IMG/VR virus record: IMGVR_UViG_3300028197_001778
Location: 1 to 64,000 of that record
DNA length: 64,000 nucleotides
Direction: 5' to 3' (one strand)
Source of the DNA: a virus
Shown: positions 1-8,326 of the stretch, piece by piece
Position numbering within the stretch: the stretch's first letter is position 1
Layout of the letters: each line of letters starts with the position of its first letter
Made by a program: the position numbers and the translations under genes
Notes under the pieces: model-generated
Databases searched by the model: none
What the model was told of the DNA's origin: nothing
What the model saw: the letters and a program-made list of their open reading frames with translations, nothing else

Positions 1-1
1 A

Positions 2-154
2 ATAGCTAAAGGTGGTGCTTGGTATACCTTTACTTCTGTAAAAGACAGTCCTAAGTTTCAAGGGAGTGAAAAAGCTATAGATTATCTTACAAAAAACGAA
101 GACTTATTTAATTCTTTATGGAGCGAAGTTAAGCTTACTATGGGTCTGAAATAA
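2..154 (+). CDS. recA: RecA/UvsX-type recombinase, C-terminal end (partial)
   Basis: Only the last 50 codons lie in the window; the frame is open to the left edge. The peptide contains K-G-G-A-W-Y-T-F followed by a K-x-x-G-x-x-K-A-I-D-Y-L helix and ends in L-W-S-E-V-K-L. This matches the C-terminal end of the bacterial RecA core (G-A-W-Y-S-Y, then a lysine-rich turn and a helix). RecA/UvsX proteins form filaments on single-stranded DNA and drive strand exchange in phage recombination-dependent replication. The stop codon overlaps the start of the next gene (TAATG), so both sit in one operon. The call rests on a short segment; the ATPase core lies outside the window. Confidence 0.6.
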   Translation: MAKGGAWYTFTSVKDSPKFQGSEKAIDYLTKNEDLFNSLWSEVKLTMGLK

Positions 155-564
155 TGGATATTGTAGATTTAGATGGCAATACACATAAATGGTCTTTAAC
201 AGGACATATTGCTAAGGGTCAGATGGTTAAAAAATCTGATTTACATTTAAGAGCTAGGGAATTAATTAGAAGTTATTTTCCTACTATGCAGATCTTAGAA
301 GAGGTCGGCATTCCGTTAAGACATGCAAATACTTTATTTTTAGATTTTTATCTTCCTCTATTAAAACTGTGTATTGAAGTAAATGGAGAGCAGCATTACA
401 AATTTAATTCATTTTTTCATGGCACTAGATTAAACTTCATGAAACATCAAAGAAGAGATAGAGAGAAACGAGATTGGTGTGATTTAAATTCTATTAATGT
501 TATAGAATTTCCATATAACGAGACAGCGGAAGAATGGGGAACAAAATTAAAAAATCATGAGTAA
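154..564 (+). CDS. Small EDxHD/Vsr-like PD-(D/E)XK endonuclease
   Basis: 136 aa. The core is L-F-L-D-F-Y-L-P (Asp64), then C-I-E-V-N-G-E-Q-H-Y (Glu75, His81), then a basic stretch with Asp102 (H-Q-R-R-D-R-E-K-R-D-W). A preceding helix carries Glu36. This layout (E, D, ExxxxxH, D) fits the Vsr/DUF559/EDxHD branch of PD-(D/E)XK nucleases. There is no DNA-binding module such as NUMOD or HTH, so it is smaller than typical homing enzymes. It starts on the recA stop codon and overlaps the next gene, so a recombination or junction-processing role is plausible. A free-standing homing nuclease is the alternative: the EDxHD homing enzyme I-Bth0305I is associated with a phage recA gene. Confidence 0.6.
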   Translation: MDIVDLDGNTHKWSLTGHIAKGQMVKKSDLHLRARELIRSYFPTMQILEEVGIPLRHANTLFLDFYLPLLKLCIEVNGEQHYKFNSFFHGTRLNFMKHQRRDREKRDWCDLNSINVIEFPYNETAEEWGTKLKNHE

Positions 565-1048
565 AAATTCTAAAGAGCAAGTAGAATATTGGGACAAAAT
601 ATTAGACGAATACGAAAACAGCATAGGACTACCTCAATACAATAGAGATGCTTTACCAGAAAAAGAGCTAAATCAATATTTGTCTATGAATAGAGACGAA
701 TTGGAAAAATTAGTTCCTCAAGATTGTGGTCAAATAGCATATCGAATTTCTCAATTTGTATTTCATTTGCAGAGAACTATAAATAGAGAGATAGCAAGAT
801 ATAATTGGGCAGATGAAGAAATTAAAATTACTATAGCTGACGACATCAATAATTACAAAGGTTACGGATATATAGAAAAATCTTATCAAGCTATTAAACA
901 TAATGAAAAAGCATATGCTTTAAATCAAATAAAAAAATATGCTAAACAAAGAAATGATCGTCTTTCTTATATGGCTAATAGTTTAAAAAACCTGTCAGAT
1001 ATTTTAGTGTCAATACAAAGAACAAAATCAAACCCTTCCTTGAGTTAA
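557..1048 (+). CDS. Hypothetical helical protein of the replication operon
   Basis: 163 aa, not recognised. It is rich in charged and aromatic residues with predicted long helices, for example I-S-Q-F-V-F-H-L-Q-R-T-I-N-R-E-I around residues 65-80 and a C-terminal Lys/Arg-rich helix. No cysteine clusters, signal peptide or membrane segment are visible. It overlaps the nuclease gene by 8 nt and ends one base before the helicase gene. That position, between recombinase/nuclease and helicase, would suit a DNA-binding accessory factor or helicase loader, but nothing in the sequence shows this directly. Confidence 0.6.
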   Translation: MSKNSKEQVEYWDKILDEYENSIGLPQYNRDALPEKELNQYLSMNRDELEKLVPQDCGQIAYRISQFVFHLQRTINREIARYNWADEEIKITIADDINNYKGYGYIEKSYQAIKHNEKAYALNQIKKYAKQRNDRLSYMANSLKNLSDILVSIQRTKSNPSLS

Positions 1049-1049
1049 T

Positions 1050-2504
1050 ATGTTATCAGATCCAGCCTCAGAAAGAGCAATCCTTGCCGGTATTATAACT
1101 TACGGCGAAAATGTTTATTTAGATATTGCAGATATCATTTCTGAAAATAGTTTTACAATAGACACCAACAGTATCATATACAAATGTATTAAACAAGTAT
1201 ATGAAACTTCAGAAACAAAAACGATAGACATTCCTTCTATATATTCAGCAGCAAAACAACTAGGTTGTGATTCTATACTTTCTCAGAAATCTACCAGTGA
1301 ACATCTAAAATCTGTTATAGATTTTCCTGTAGAAAGAGAGAACATTAGAAAATTTGCATCTACTCTTAAAAAATTAGAAATAGCAAGAACTTTAAAAAGA
1401 AAATTAGAACTTGCTGGTAAAAAGATAGGAGATTTATCTGGAACTGAGAGTATAGGTAAAATACTGGCTATAGCTGAAGATACAGTGTTTGATTTTGGCT
1501 CCTCTATTGCCGATACAGAAAATCAACCTATGCACATAGGAGAAGAAGTAGAAGAATACCTAGATTATTTAATGAATAATCCTATTGATAATGTTGGAAT
1601 ATCAACAGGTTTTCCTATTTATGACCAAGCTATTGGTGGAGGACTAAGAAAAAGTACTGTCAATGTAATAGCAGCAAGACCCAAAACTGGTAAAACTTTA
1701 TTATCAGACAATATGGGTTTTCATATAGCTTCTAAATTACAAATACCAGTTTTAAATCTAGATACAGAAATGACACATGAAGATCATATACATAGAATAT
1801 TAGCCATGATATCTTCTATTGAAATCAATAAAATAGAAACTGGCAAATTTGCAGATAGCAATATGCAAAAACAGAAAGTCCTAGAAGCTGCAAAACTATT
1901 AAAAGATTCAAAATATTATTACAAATCTATTGCTGGGAAACCTTTTGATGAGCAACTATCTGTAATTAAAAGATGGCTAGTTAAAGATGTTGGTCTGAAT
2001 GCTGATGGTACAGCTAAAGACTGTGTGATTTTTTATGATTATTTGAAACTCATGGATAGTCAAGGTATGTCTCAAGACATGAAAGAATATCAAGTTTTAG
2101 GTTTTATGATGACGTCTTTGCATAACTTAGCTAATAAATATAAAATACCTATAGTCTCATTTATACAATTAAACAGAGATGGTATAACAAAAGAATCTAC
2201 AGACACAGCAAGTGGTTCAGATAGAATTATTTGGCTTTGTAGTAATTTTACAATATTCAAAAGAAAGTCTGATGAAGAAATTGCAGAAGATGGACCGAAC
2301 TCTGGTAATAGAAAGCTGATACCCGTTATTAGTCGTCATGGAGGTGGTTTGGACGATAATGACTATATTAATTGCAATATGGAGGGTTGGTGTGCGAGAA
2401 TTACTGAAGGTGATACAAAGTTAGAAATTAAAAATAATACTTCCTCTAATAACGACGGGTTTATAATCAATGAGCAGTCTGATGAAACAATCGACTTCGT
2501 ATAG
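1050..2504 (+). CDS. dnaB: Replicative DNA helicase, DnaB family
   Basis: 484 aa, close to the usual DnaB length. The N-terminal domain starts with the typical E-R-A-I-L-A-G-I-I pattern. The RecA-like C-terminal domain has Walker A A-R-P-K-T-G-K-T around residues 208-216, an L-D-T-E-M segment (compare the S-x-E-M motif of DnaB) near 235, Walker B-like V-I-F-Y-D-Y-L near 325-332, and S-F-I-Q-L-N-R near 370 (DnaB motif H3/H4 region). DnaB hexamers unwind the fork 5'-3' on the lagging strand and bind primase. The gene lies directly before, and overlaps, the primase gene. Confident on family. Confidence 0.93.
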   Translation: MLSDPASERAILAGIITYGENVYLDIADIISENSFTIDTNSIIYKCIKQVYETSETKTIDIPSIYSAAKQLGCDSILSQKSTSEHLKSVIDFPVERENIRKFASTLKKLEIARTLKRKLELAGKKIGDLSGTESIGKILAIAEDTVFDFGSSIADTENQPMHIGEEVEEYLDYLMNNPIDNVGISTGFPIYDQAIGGGLRKSTVNVIAARPKTGKTLLSDNMGFHIASKLQIPVLNLDTEMTHEDHIHRILAMISSIEINKIETGKFADSNMQKQKVLEAAKLLKDSKYYYKSIAGKPFDEQLSVIKRWLVKDVGLNADGTAKDCVIFYDYLKLMDSQGMSQDMKEYQVLGFMMTSLHNLANKYKIPIVSFIQLNRDGITKESTDTASGSDRIIWLCSNFTIFKRKSDEEIAEDGPNSGNRKLIPVISRHGGGLDDNDYINCNMEGWCARITEGDTKLEIKNNTSSNNDGFIINEQSDETIDFV

Positions 2505-3627
2505 TCAAGATCAGCTTAAAAATTTGTGTGATTTGGTATGTGATGATATTGAAAGACTTTTACAGGTTTTAGAAGTTGAAGATTATAGACTCACAGAAAA
2601 AATGGTTTTTTGCAAATGTCCTATACATGACGGAGATAATGAATCAGCATTAAACTTATACTATACTGGAGAATCATATAGAGGGAATTGGAAATGTAGA
2701 ACACATGGTTGTGAAGAAACTTTCCGTTCTTCTATTATCGGTTTTGTAAGAGGTGTTTTGTCTCGTCAAAAATACAACTGGTCTTGCGATAAAGATAAAA
2801 CAGTTTCTTTTAAAGATGCTGTAGATTTTTTATTAAAGTTTGTCAATAAAGACCTGGACAATATTAATATTAATAAAAATGTTGATAATTTTACTAGCGT
2901 AGCTAAAAGCTTTAGTAAGAAAAAACAAGAGAATAAACTTAAGCTAAAACCTAGCCAAGTAAGATCGTCTTTAAAAATACCAGCATCTTACTATATAAAT
3001 AGAGGATATTCTGAAAAAATATTAGAGAAATATGATGTCGGCTTGTGTGACAATCCTGACAAACCTTTTTATAATAGAGTTGTAGTTCCTGTATATTCTT
3101 CTGACGGTAAGTATGTCATTGGTTGTACTGGTAGAAGCATCCACAATAAATGCTCAAAGTGTGGTTGTTATCATCATCCAAGGAGAGATTGTCCCGCACC
3201 AGACAAAAGATGGATATACTCCAAATGGAAACATAATCAAAATTTTAAATCACAGAATAATCTATACAATTTTTGGTTTTCTAAGGATCATATAAAGAAA
3301 ACAAAAACAGTGGTTTTGGTTGAAAGTCCCGGTAATGTTTGGAGGCTTGAAGAAGCAGGGATTAAAAATAGCGTTGCTATATTTGGTTCTTCAATGAGTA
3401 ATCATCAAAAATTATTAATAGATTCTTCAGGAGCTATGAATATCGTTGTGTTAACAGATAATGATGAAGCAGGAACAAAAGCCTATGAGCAAATTAATGA
3501 TAAGTGCAAAGATATTTATAGAATGCACAGGCCAAAGTTCGATGCTGATGATATTGGTGAAATGTCTATAGAAAACATACAAGAACAAATACTCCCAACT
3601 GTAAAGGATATACATGAGCAATATTAA
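2470..3627 (+). CDS. dnaG: DNA primase, DnaG-type (CHC2 zinc finger plus TOPRIM)
   Basis: 385 aa. An N-terminal zinc-binding domain shows C50-x2-H53 and C76-x4-C81 (CHC2 type). The TOPRIM catalytic motif is visible as V-V-L-V-E-S-P-G (about 281-288) and V-L-T-D-N-D-E-A-G (about 327-335). Between them, around residues 218-250, is an extra Cys/His-rich insert (C-S-K-C-G-C-Y-H-H-P-x3-D-C-P) that may bind a second zinc. It makes RNA primers for the polymerase encoded downstream. The chosen ATG overlaps the helicase end by 35 nt; Met5 at 2482 is a possible alternative start. It overlaps the dNMP kinase gene by 14 nt. Confidence 0.9.
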   Translation: MSSLMKQSTSYSQDQLKNLCDLVCDDIERLLQVLEVEDYRLTEKMVFCKCPIHDGDNESALNLYYTGESYRGNWKCRTHGCEETFRSSIIGFVRGVLSRQKYNWSCDKDKTVSFKDAVDFLLKFVNKDLDNININKNVDNFTSVAKSFSKKKQENKLKLKPSQVRSSLKIPASYYINRGYSEKILEKYDVGLCDNPDKPFYNRVVVPVYSSDGKYVIGCTGRSIHNKCSKCGCYHHPRRDCPAPDKRWIYSKWKHNQNFKSQNNLYNFWFSKDHIKKTKTVVLVESPGNVWRLEEAGIKNSVAIFGSSMSNHQKLLIDSSGAMNIVVLTDNDEAGTKAYEQINDKCKDIYRMHRPKFDADDIGEMSIENIQEQILPTVKDIHEQY

Positions 3628-4213
3628 GATAATAGCTTTTGCAGGAAGAAAGCAATCTGGAAAAACAACTTGTTGTGAATTTGTTAAGAATGTATTTGAA
3701 ACATCAAACCATTCTGGCGATTGTAGGGTCTATAATTTTGCAGACCCATTGAAACAAATGTGCATTAATGTTTTTGGACTTGACTATCATCAGTGTTATG
3801 GAACCGATGATAATAAAAACGAGTTGGTAAATTGCAAATGGCCAGATAATAAAAACATGACAGCTAGAGAAGTATTGCAATATGTCGGTACGGATGTTTT
3901 TCGAAAAATGCAACATAATGTATGGGCAGACGCTACCGTAAGACTTATAGAAAAAGAAAACCCTACTTTAGCTTTAATTGCAGATTGTCGATTCCCAAAT
4001 GAAGTAGAAGCTATAAAAAATGCAGGAGGCATCGTCATAAAACTTAACAGAGACACTTACAATTCTACACATGCTAGTGAAGTGTCGCTAGATAAAGACA
4101 GGTATGATGAAAGTAATTTCGATCTGGTAGTAGATAATCAATACATTAATCTTAGTCAAAAGAACAAAACAATCTTTGACTTTCTAATCACAAAAGAGGT
4201 GTTATCATTATAA
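3614..4213 (+). CDS. Deoxynucleoside monophosphate kinase (T4 gp1-like)
   Basis: 199 aa. P-loop A-G-R-K-Q-S-G-K-T-T at residues 9-18, then Y-N-F-A-D-P-L-K (dNMP-binding region of phage dNMP kinases), a helix with A-R-E-V-L-Q-Y-V-G-T-D near 83-93, and a switch strand I-A-D-C-R-F-P-N-E. These are the hallmarks of the phage deoxynucleotide monophosphate kinase family, which converts dNMPs to dNDPs to feed phage DNA synthesis. Its ribosome site AAAGGA lies inside the primase 3' end, and the genes overlap by 14 nt. Its stop is followed at once by the nuclease reading frame. Confidence 0.88.
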   Translation: MSNIKIIAFAGRKQSGKTTCCEFVKNVFETSNHSGDCRVYNFADPLKQMCINVFGLDYHQCYGTDDNKNELVNCKWPDNKNMTAREVLQYVGTDVFRKMQHNVWADATVRLIEKENPTLALIADCRFPNEVEAIKNAGGIVIKLNRDTYNSTHASEVSLDKDRYDESNFDLVVDNQYINLSQKNKTIFDFLITKEVLSL

Positions 4214-4251
4214 TTACATATTTTAGAAGTTCTTCATACAATACTCACGAC

Positions 4252-5253
4252 ATGTGTGAGCAACAATATCTTTTCGATTATGTATTGGGCTATAAAGGAC
4301 CTTCTAATAAAAAAGCAGACAAAGGAACGATAGTACATAAAGCATTAGAAATTTTAGCTTTTATAAAATATACAGAGCAACAAGGTGAAAACACTTTTGA
4401 AGATGATATTATAGGAGAAGTAAATATTCATGATTATGATTTAGACAAAATTATTCTCGATGTTTATACCTACTACACATCAATGTTTAATCATCACAAA
4501 TGGACATCTACTGATTATAAAGATTGTCATAAGTGGACATATAAAGCCATAGAATATGGAGATGGTTTATTTGATCCTAGAAACAGAAATATTTTATATC
4601 CAGAACAAAGATTCGACATTCCTATTAATAAGTCATGGTCAAAATTTAGTTATGATCACAACGGTGAAAAACTAGAAGGTAATCTATCGCTTAAAGGGAC
4701 TATTGACTTAATTGTTAGACCTAATGATAATACAGCAGAAATTATTGATTGGAAAACAGGCAGAAGATTAAATTGGGCAACAGGTGAGGAAAAGACACAA
4801 GAAAAATTAGAGCAAGACCCTCAACTTATGCTTTATTACTATGCTGTACAACATTTATATCCAGAAATAGATAATTGTATTGTTACAATATTTTTTATAA
4901 ATGATGGTGGGCCTTTCAGTGTAGCATTCGGTAAAAAAGATTTAGCAAAAATGGAAGACTTGTTGCGTAGGAAATTTGATAAAATTAAAAAGACAAAAAT
5001 ACCAAGATTGAGCAAGAGTTGGAAATGTACAAAATTATGTCATTATGGCAAAACTGATTTTCAAGATACAGACACTATTACGCCGATGATAGAATATAGA
5101 GACGGACAGGTTTGCAAAAAGGGTGATTTTATGACAAAGTGTGAACAAGTCCATCATGATCTTCAAGTTAAAGGTATGAAGAATGTGGTTGACGAGTATA
5201 CAGTTCCAGGGTATAATGTTGGTTACTATAAACCTCCTGGGAGTGCAGAATGA
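4252..5253 (+). CDS. PD-(D/E)XK nuclease, RecB/Cas4-like, possible Fe-S cluster
   Basis: 333 aa from the first ATG. Motifs: G-T-I-V-H-K-A-L-E (His29), G-T-I-D-L-I (Asp152), I-I-D-W-K-T-G (Asp166, Lys168) and P-Q-L-M-L-Y (Gln191), the RecB-nuclease order H-D-(D/E)xK-QxxxY. Cys2 lies where Cas4/AddB proteins have their first cluster cysteine; Cys259, 263, 288 and 297 lie at the C-terminus, so an Fe-S cluster is possible. The open frame continues upstream of the ATG and encodes T-Y-F-R-S-S-S-Y-N-T-H-D, the expected family N-terminus. The true start is therefore probably a non-standard ATT/ATA at 4207-4213 behind AGAGGT (4195-4200). Likely role: exonuclease in recombination or replication. Confidence 0.85.
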   Translation: MCEQQYLFDYVLGYKGPSNKKADKGTIVHKALEILAFIKYTEQQGENTFEDDIIGEVNIHDYDLDKIILDVYTYYTSMFNHHKWTSTDYKDCHKWTYKAIEYGDGLFDPRNRNILYPEQRFDIPINKSWSKFSYDHNGEKLEGNLSLKGTIDLIVRPNDNTAEIIDWKTGRRLNWATGEEKTQEKLEQDPQLMLYYYAVQHLYPEIDNCIVTIFFINDGGPFSVAFGKKDLAKMEDLLRRKFDKIKKTKIPRLSKSWKCTKLCHYGKTDFQDTDTITPMIEYRDGQVCKKGDFMTKCEQVHHDLQVKGMKNVVDEYTVPGYNVGYYKPPGSAE

Positions 5254-5861
5254 AAGATATAGATGTTTTAATTACTGGTTCTGGTGGTAGTGGTCAAAGC
5301 TATTTCATGAAACAACTAGGTAAAAATTTTACCACTAACTGCACAACAGATAATGACAGTCTTAAACACATGAGTAGTCCCAAACATCCTAAACTTTCTA
5401 ATTATAATGTGAAGAAATGTATTTTTTTATACAATAAATCTTTTGAATGTATTTGTTCTTTTTATAGAAGAAATCCTTCTTGGCCTTGGTTTCAAGTTGT
5501 AAAATTAGGGAATTCTGGTAAATTAAGAGCAGGCAACCTTTCTACTCCAGATAGTTTTTTCTCTCTAGTAGAAGAAAGAAATGCTGATTTGTTTTCTATA
5601 GAATATCAATTTGAAAATTGGACAAATGCGAAAACTGATTTTCCTGTTTACTATGTAGATTTTAATAATATAAACATTGATAATCTTGCTTCTTTTTTAA
5701 ATTGTGATAAAAAAATTCTCAGTTTCGATGTAAAGAAAAGAAGAGAATATCCAGAACTAAGGGAGAAATATCCTTTAGCATATTCTCTCTACCAAAATTT
5801 AGACTTAAAAAAACAATCCTTAGCTGAAGAAGCAAATAGTAGGCAAGGTATCGCAACATGA
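5250..5861 (+). CDS. P-loop protein, sulfotransferase-like
   Basis: 203 aa. The N-terminus V-L-I-T-G-S-G-G-S-G-Q-S-Y-F resembles the 5'-phosphosulfate loop of sulfotransferases rather than a classical Walker A (no GKT/S). Around residues 59-75, C-I-F-L-Y-N-K-S-F-E-C-I-C-S-F-Y-R resembles the 3'-phosphate-binding segment, where a strand is followed by a helix containing Ser. If correct, it would transfer sulfate from PAPS to a glycan or small molecule. It starts by ATGA overlap with the nuclease and ends by ATGA overlap with the methyltransferase. Its presence in a replication operon is odd. A diverged nucleotide kinase is the alternative. Confidence 0.5.
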   Translation: MKDIDVLITGSGGSGQSYFMKQLGKNFTTNCTTDNDSLKHMSSPKHPKLSNYNVKKCIFLYNKSFECICSFYRRNPSWPWFQVVKLGNSGKLRAGNLSTPDSFFSLVEERNADLFSIEYQFENWTNAKTDFPVYYVDFNNINIDNLASFLNCDKKILSFDVKKRREYPELREKYPLAYSLYQNLDLKKQSLAEEANSRQGIAT

Positions 5862-6457
5862 CATATTCACATTTTTGGACTAGTGTTCCGGGTTGGTTCA
5901 ATCATGTTCGAACTTTTAATTTAATTTTGGATATGATACCTAATAATTTTGTTTTTGCAGAAATAGGAACATTTATGGGAAGAGGTTTGAGTTACTTCAC
6001 TGTTGAATCTTTACTAAGGATGAAGAGTGGTGAAATCTATGCGATAGACACATTTCAAGGTTCTGAAGAACATCTTAATAAAAACAGCCCCCATTTCATT
6101 CCTGCTTTAAAAGAAGATGTAAATTTTTTACTTAAAGAATATAAAAAACACACATCAGATATACGGGAGTATATAACTACAATACAAAATGAATCCACTG
6201 TTGCAGCTAAGTCTTTTAGAGATGAATATTTTGATGCCATTTATTTAGATGGTGCTCATGATTATAAAAGTGTTCTCGAAGATCTTGAATCTTGGTATCC
6301 CAAATTAAAACAGGACAAAATTTTACTATTCGGAGATGATTGGGGTTGGGATACTGTTCGACAAGCAGTTGAAGACTTCGTAAAAGATAAAGATCAATTG
6401 AAAATTTTTATAACAGAACCTAATGAATATCTAATTACAAACTTAGAGTTGAACTAA
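5858..6457 (+). CDS. Class I SAM-dependent methyltransferase (TylF/Methyltransf_24-like)
   Basis: 199 aa. Motif I is F-A-E-I-G-T-F-M-G-R-G (about 33-43), followed by I-Y-A-I-D-T-F-Q-G (acidic ribose-binding position) and by Y-L-D-G-A-H-D-Y (about 127-134), a signature of the small-molecule/sugar O-methyltransferase group with TylF-like members. D-D-W-G-W-D lies near 166 and may contribute to metal or substrate binding. It would methylate a sugar, lipid or small metabolite; nothing suggests DNA methylation (no N-P-P-Y or P-C motif). It overlaps the sulfotransferase-like gene (ATGA) and the polymerase gene (TAATG). Confidence 0.72.
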   Translation: MTYSHFWTSVPGWFNHVRTFNLILDMIPNNFVFAEIGTFMGRGLSYFTVESLLRMKSGEIYAIDTFQGSEEHLNKNSPHFIPALKEDVNFLLKEYKKHTSDIREYITTIQNESTVAAKSFRDEYFDAIYLDGAHDYKSVLEDLESWYPKLKQDKILLFGDDWGWDTVRQAVEDFVKDKDQLKIFITEPNEYLITNLELN

Positions 6458-8325
6458 TGAAAAAATATATACCTTTACATGTACATAGTCACTATTCTCT
6501 ATTGGATGGACTAAGCAGGCCAAAACAAATTGCACAAAGATGTGTCGATATCGGTGTTAAAAGCTGTGCTATTACAGATCATGGAAATATAGCTGGAGCA
6601 GCTCAAGTTCATGCAGCATTAAAATCTAAAGGTATTAAGCCTATCTTGGGCTGTGAATTATATATCTGTGATCAACACGCATCAATGAAAGATAAGAGTA
6701 ATGGTAAGCTTAGTCATTTTATAGTTTTGGCTAAAAACTTACAGGGTTGGAATACATTAGTAAAAATAATTTCTGAATCTAATAAGCCAGAACATTTTTA
6801 TAGAAAACCAAGATTAAGCATAGATCAGCTTGCGGAAATTGTTGATGAAAATATCATAGGGTTCTGTGGACATTTAGGTTCGTACTTAGCTAATAAAATC
6901 TTATCTAATGATGAAATTGTTGACAATTGGAAATCCATAGCTACTACTGAAGTTAAGAAACTGAAAAAAATATTTGGAGATAATTTTTTTCTTGAAACTC
7001 AACTCATGGACAAAGAGCTTAATCCTGCTCAAATCTCTTTAGCAGAATGCATTCGAGAGCTTTCTAAGGATTTAGGAGTTCGAGCAATCTGCACTCCTGA
7101 CGCTCACTATGCAAATCAAAAAGACGCTATAGATCAAAGAATACTTTTGTGTAATAATTTAAAAACTACACTTCCAGAGATTAATAGAAAATTATCTAAT
7201 GAAGAAGATGTTCCAATGTCTACATTTTTTATTAGCGATAAATATTATATACTATCTCCAGAAGAAATGCAGGAGCTTCACACCGAGGAAGAAATAGAAA
7301 ACACTAACTATGTCGATAGTCTTTGTGAAAGCTATGACATTAATCATGAACCTAGATTACCTCCATTTCAAACGGAAACATCTCCGGATGAATATTTAAG
7401 ACAACTATGTAGAGAGGGCTGGAAAAGAAAAATAGGTACTAAAGTAGAAAAATCGTTACACGAAAAGTACGCGGATAGAATCAAGTATGAGCTATCTATT
7501 TTACAATCTGCTGGTCTTTCTAGCTATTTTTTAATAGTGTCCGATATAGTCAAATATGTGAAGTCTCAGGGGTGGTTAGCAGGTCCTGGTCGTGGTAGTG
7601 CTGCAGGATGTCTGGTCTCATATCTCATAGACATAACATCTATTGATCCAATTAAACATGATCTAATATTTGAGCGTTTTTATAATGCTGGTAGAAATAC
7701 AAAAGGTAGAGTTTCTATGCCTGATATAGATATGGATGTTCCGATTAATCAGAGAGAGCAGGTTATAGAATATATAAAAGATAAGTATGGTTCTGACAAT
7801 GTTTCTCAAATGATTACATTTAATACTTTAAAGGGTAGAGGAGCATTAAAGGATGTGTTAAGAGTATATGGAGATGTGACTTTTGATGAGATGAATCAAA
7901 TAACAAAAAATATTCCTGATGAAGCAAAAATAGCAGATGAATTAGAACAAATGAAAGATGAGTATGGAGATGCTTCTATTATACGTTGGGCATTAGAAAA
8001 CAGAGTTGACAACCTGAAGAATTGGTGTTATATTGATAAGGAGGGAAACCTCTCAGGTCCGTTCGCTAAAAGATTTGAACAGGCCATGCGTTTAGAAGGA
8101 ACAAAGGTTAATCAATCTAAACATGCTGCTGGTGTTGTCATTACAGATAAAAAATTAGAGACTATTTGTCCAATGATTTTTGACACAAAAACAAAGCAAC
8201 CAATTGCTGGTATGGAGATGAATGACTTAGAATATTTGGGTATTATTAAATTTGACGTTCTAGGTATAGCTATGTTAGACAAGGTAATGAATATTAGTAA
8301 TACTTTAAGATATGGAGAACTATAA
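6457..8325 (+). CDS. dnaE-N: DNA polymerase III alpha subunit, N-terminal half (PHP and palm)
   Basis: 622 aa, equal to about the first half of bacterial DnaE. The PHP domain has H8-V-H10-S-H12, T-D-H (40-42), C-E-L (66-68) and P-D-A-H (214-217), so most metal ligands look present. The palm has G-P-G-R-G-S (377-382), P-D-I-D-M-D (Asp423, Asp425) and I-K-F-D-V-L-G (Asp600), matching the E. coli catalytic Asp401, 403 and 555. The protein stops 22 residues after Asp600, just before the fingers; those are in the gene at 9191-10810. All catalytic acids are thus in this half, and a functional enzyme must assemble from two chains. No intein motif is present at the end. Confidence 0.93.
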   Translation: MKKYIPLHVHSHYSLLDGLSRPKQIAQRCVDIGVKSCAITDHGNIAGAAQVHAALKSKGIKPILGCELYICDQHASMKDKSNGKLSHFIVLAKNLQGWNTLVKIISESNKPEHFYRKPRLSIDQLAEIVDENIIGFCGHLGSYLANKILSNDEIVDNWKSIATTEVKKLKKIFGDNFFLETQLMDKELNPAQISLAECIRELSKDLGVRAICTPDAHYANQKDAIDQRILLCNNLKTTLPEINRKLSNEEDVPMSTFFISDKYYILSPEEMQELHTEEEIENTNYVDSLCESYDINHEPRLPPFQTETSPDEYLRQLCREGWKRKIGTKVEKSLHEKYADRIKYELSILQSAGLSSYFLIVSDIVKYVKSQGWLAGPGRGSAAGCLVSYLIDITSIDPIKHDLIFERFYNAGRNTKGRVSMPDIDMDVPINQREQVIEYIKDKYGSDNVSQMITFNTLKGRGALKDVLRVYGDVTFDEMNQITKNIPDEAKIADELEQMKDEYGDASIIRWALENRVDNLKNWCYIDKEGNLSGPFAKRFEQAMRLEGTKVNQSKHAAGVVITDKKLETICPMIFDTKTKQPIAGMEMNDLEYLGIIKFDVLGIAMLDKVMNISNTLRYGEL

Positions 8326-8326
8326 A

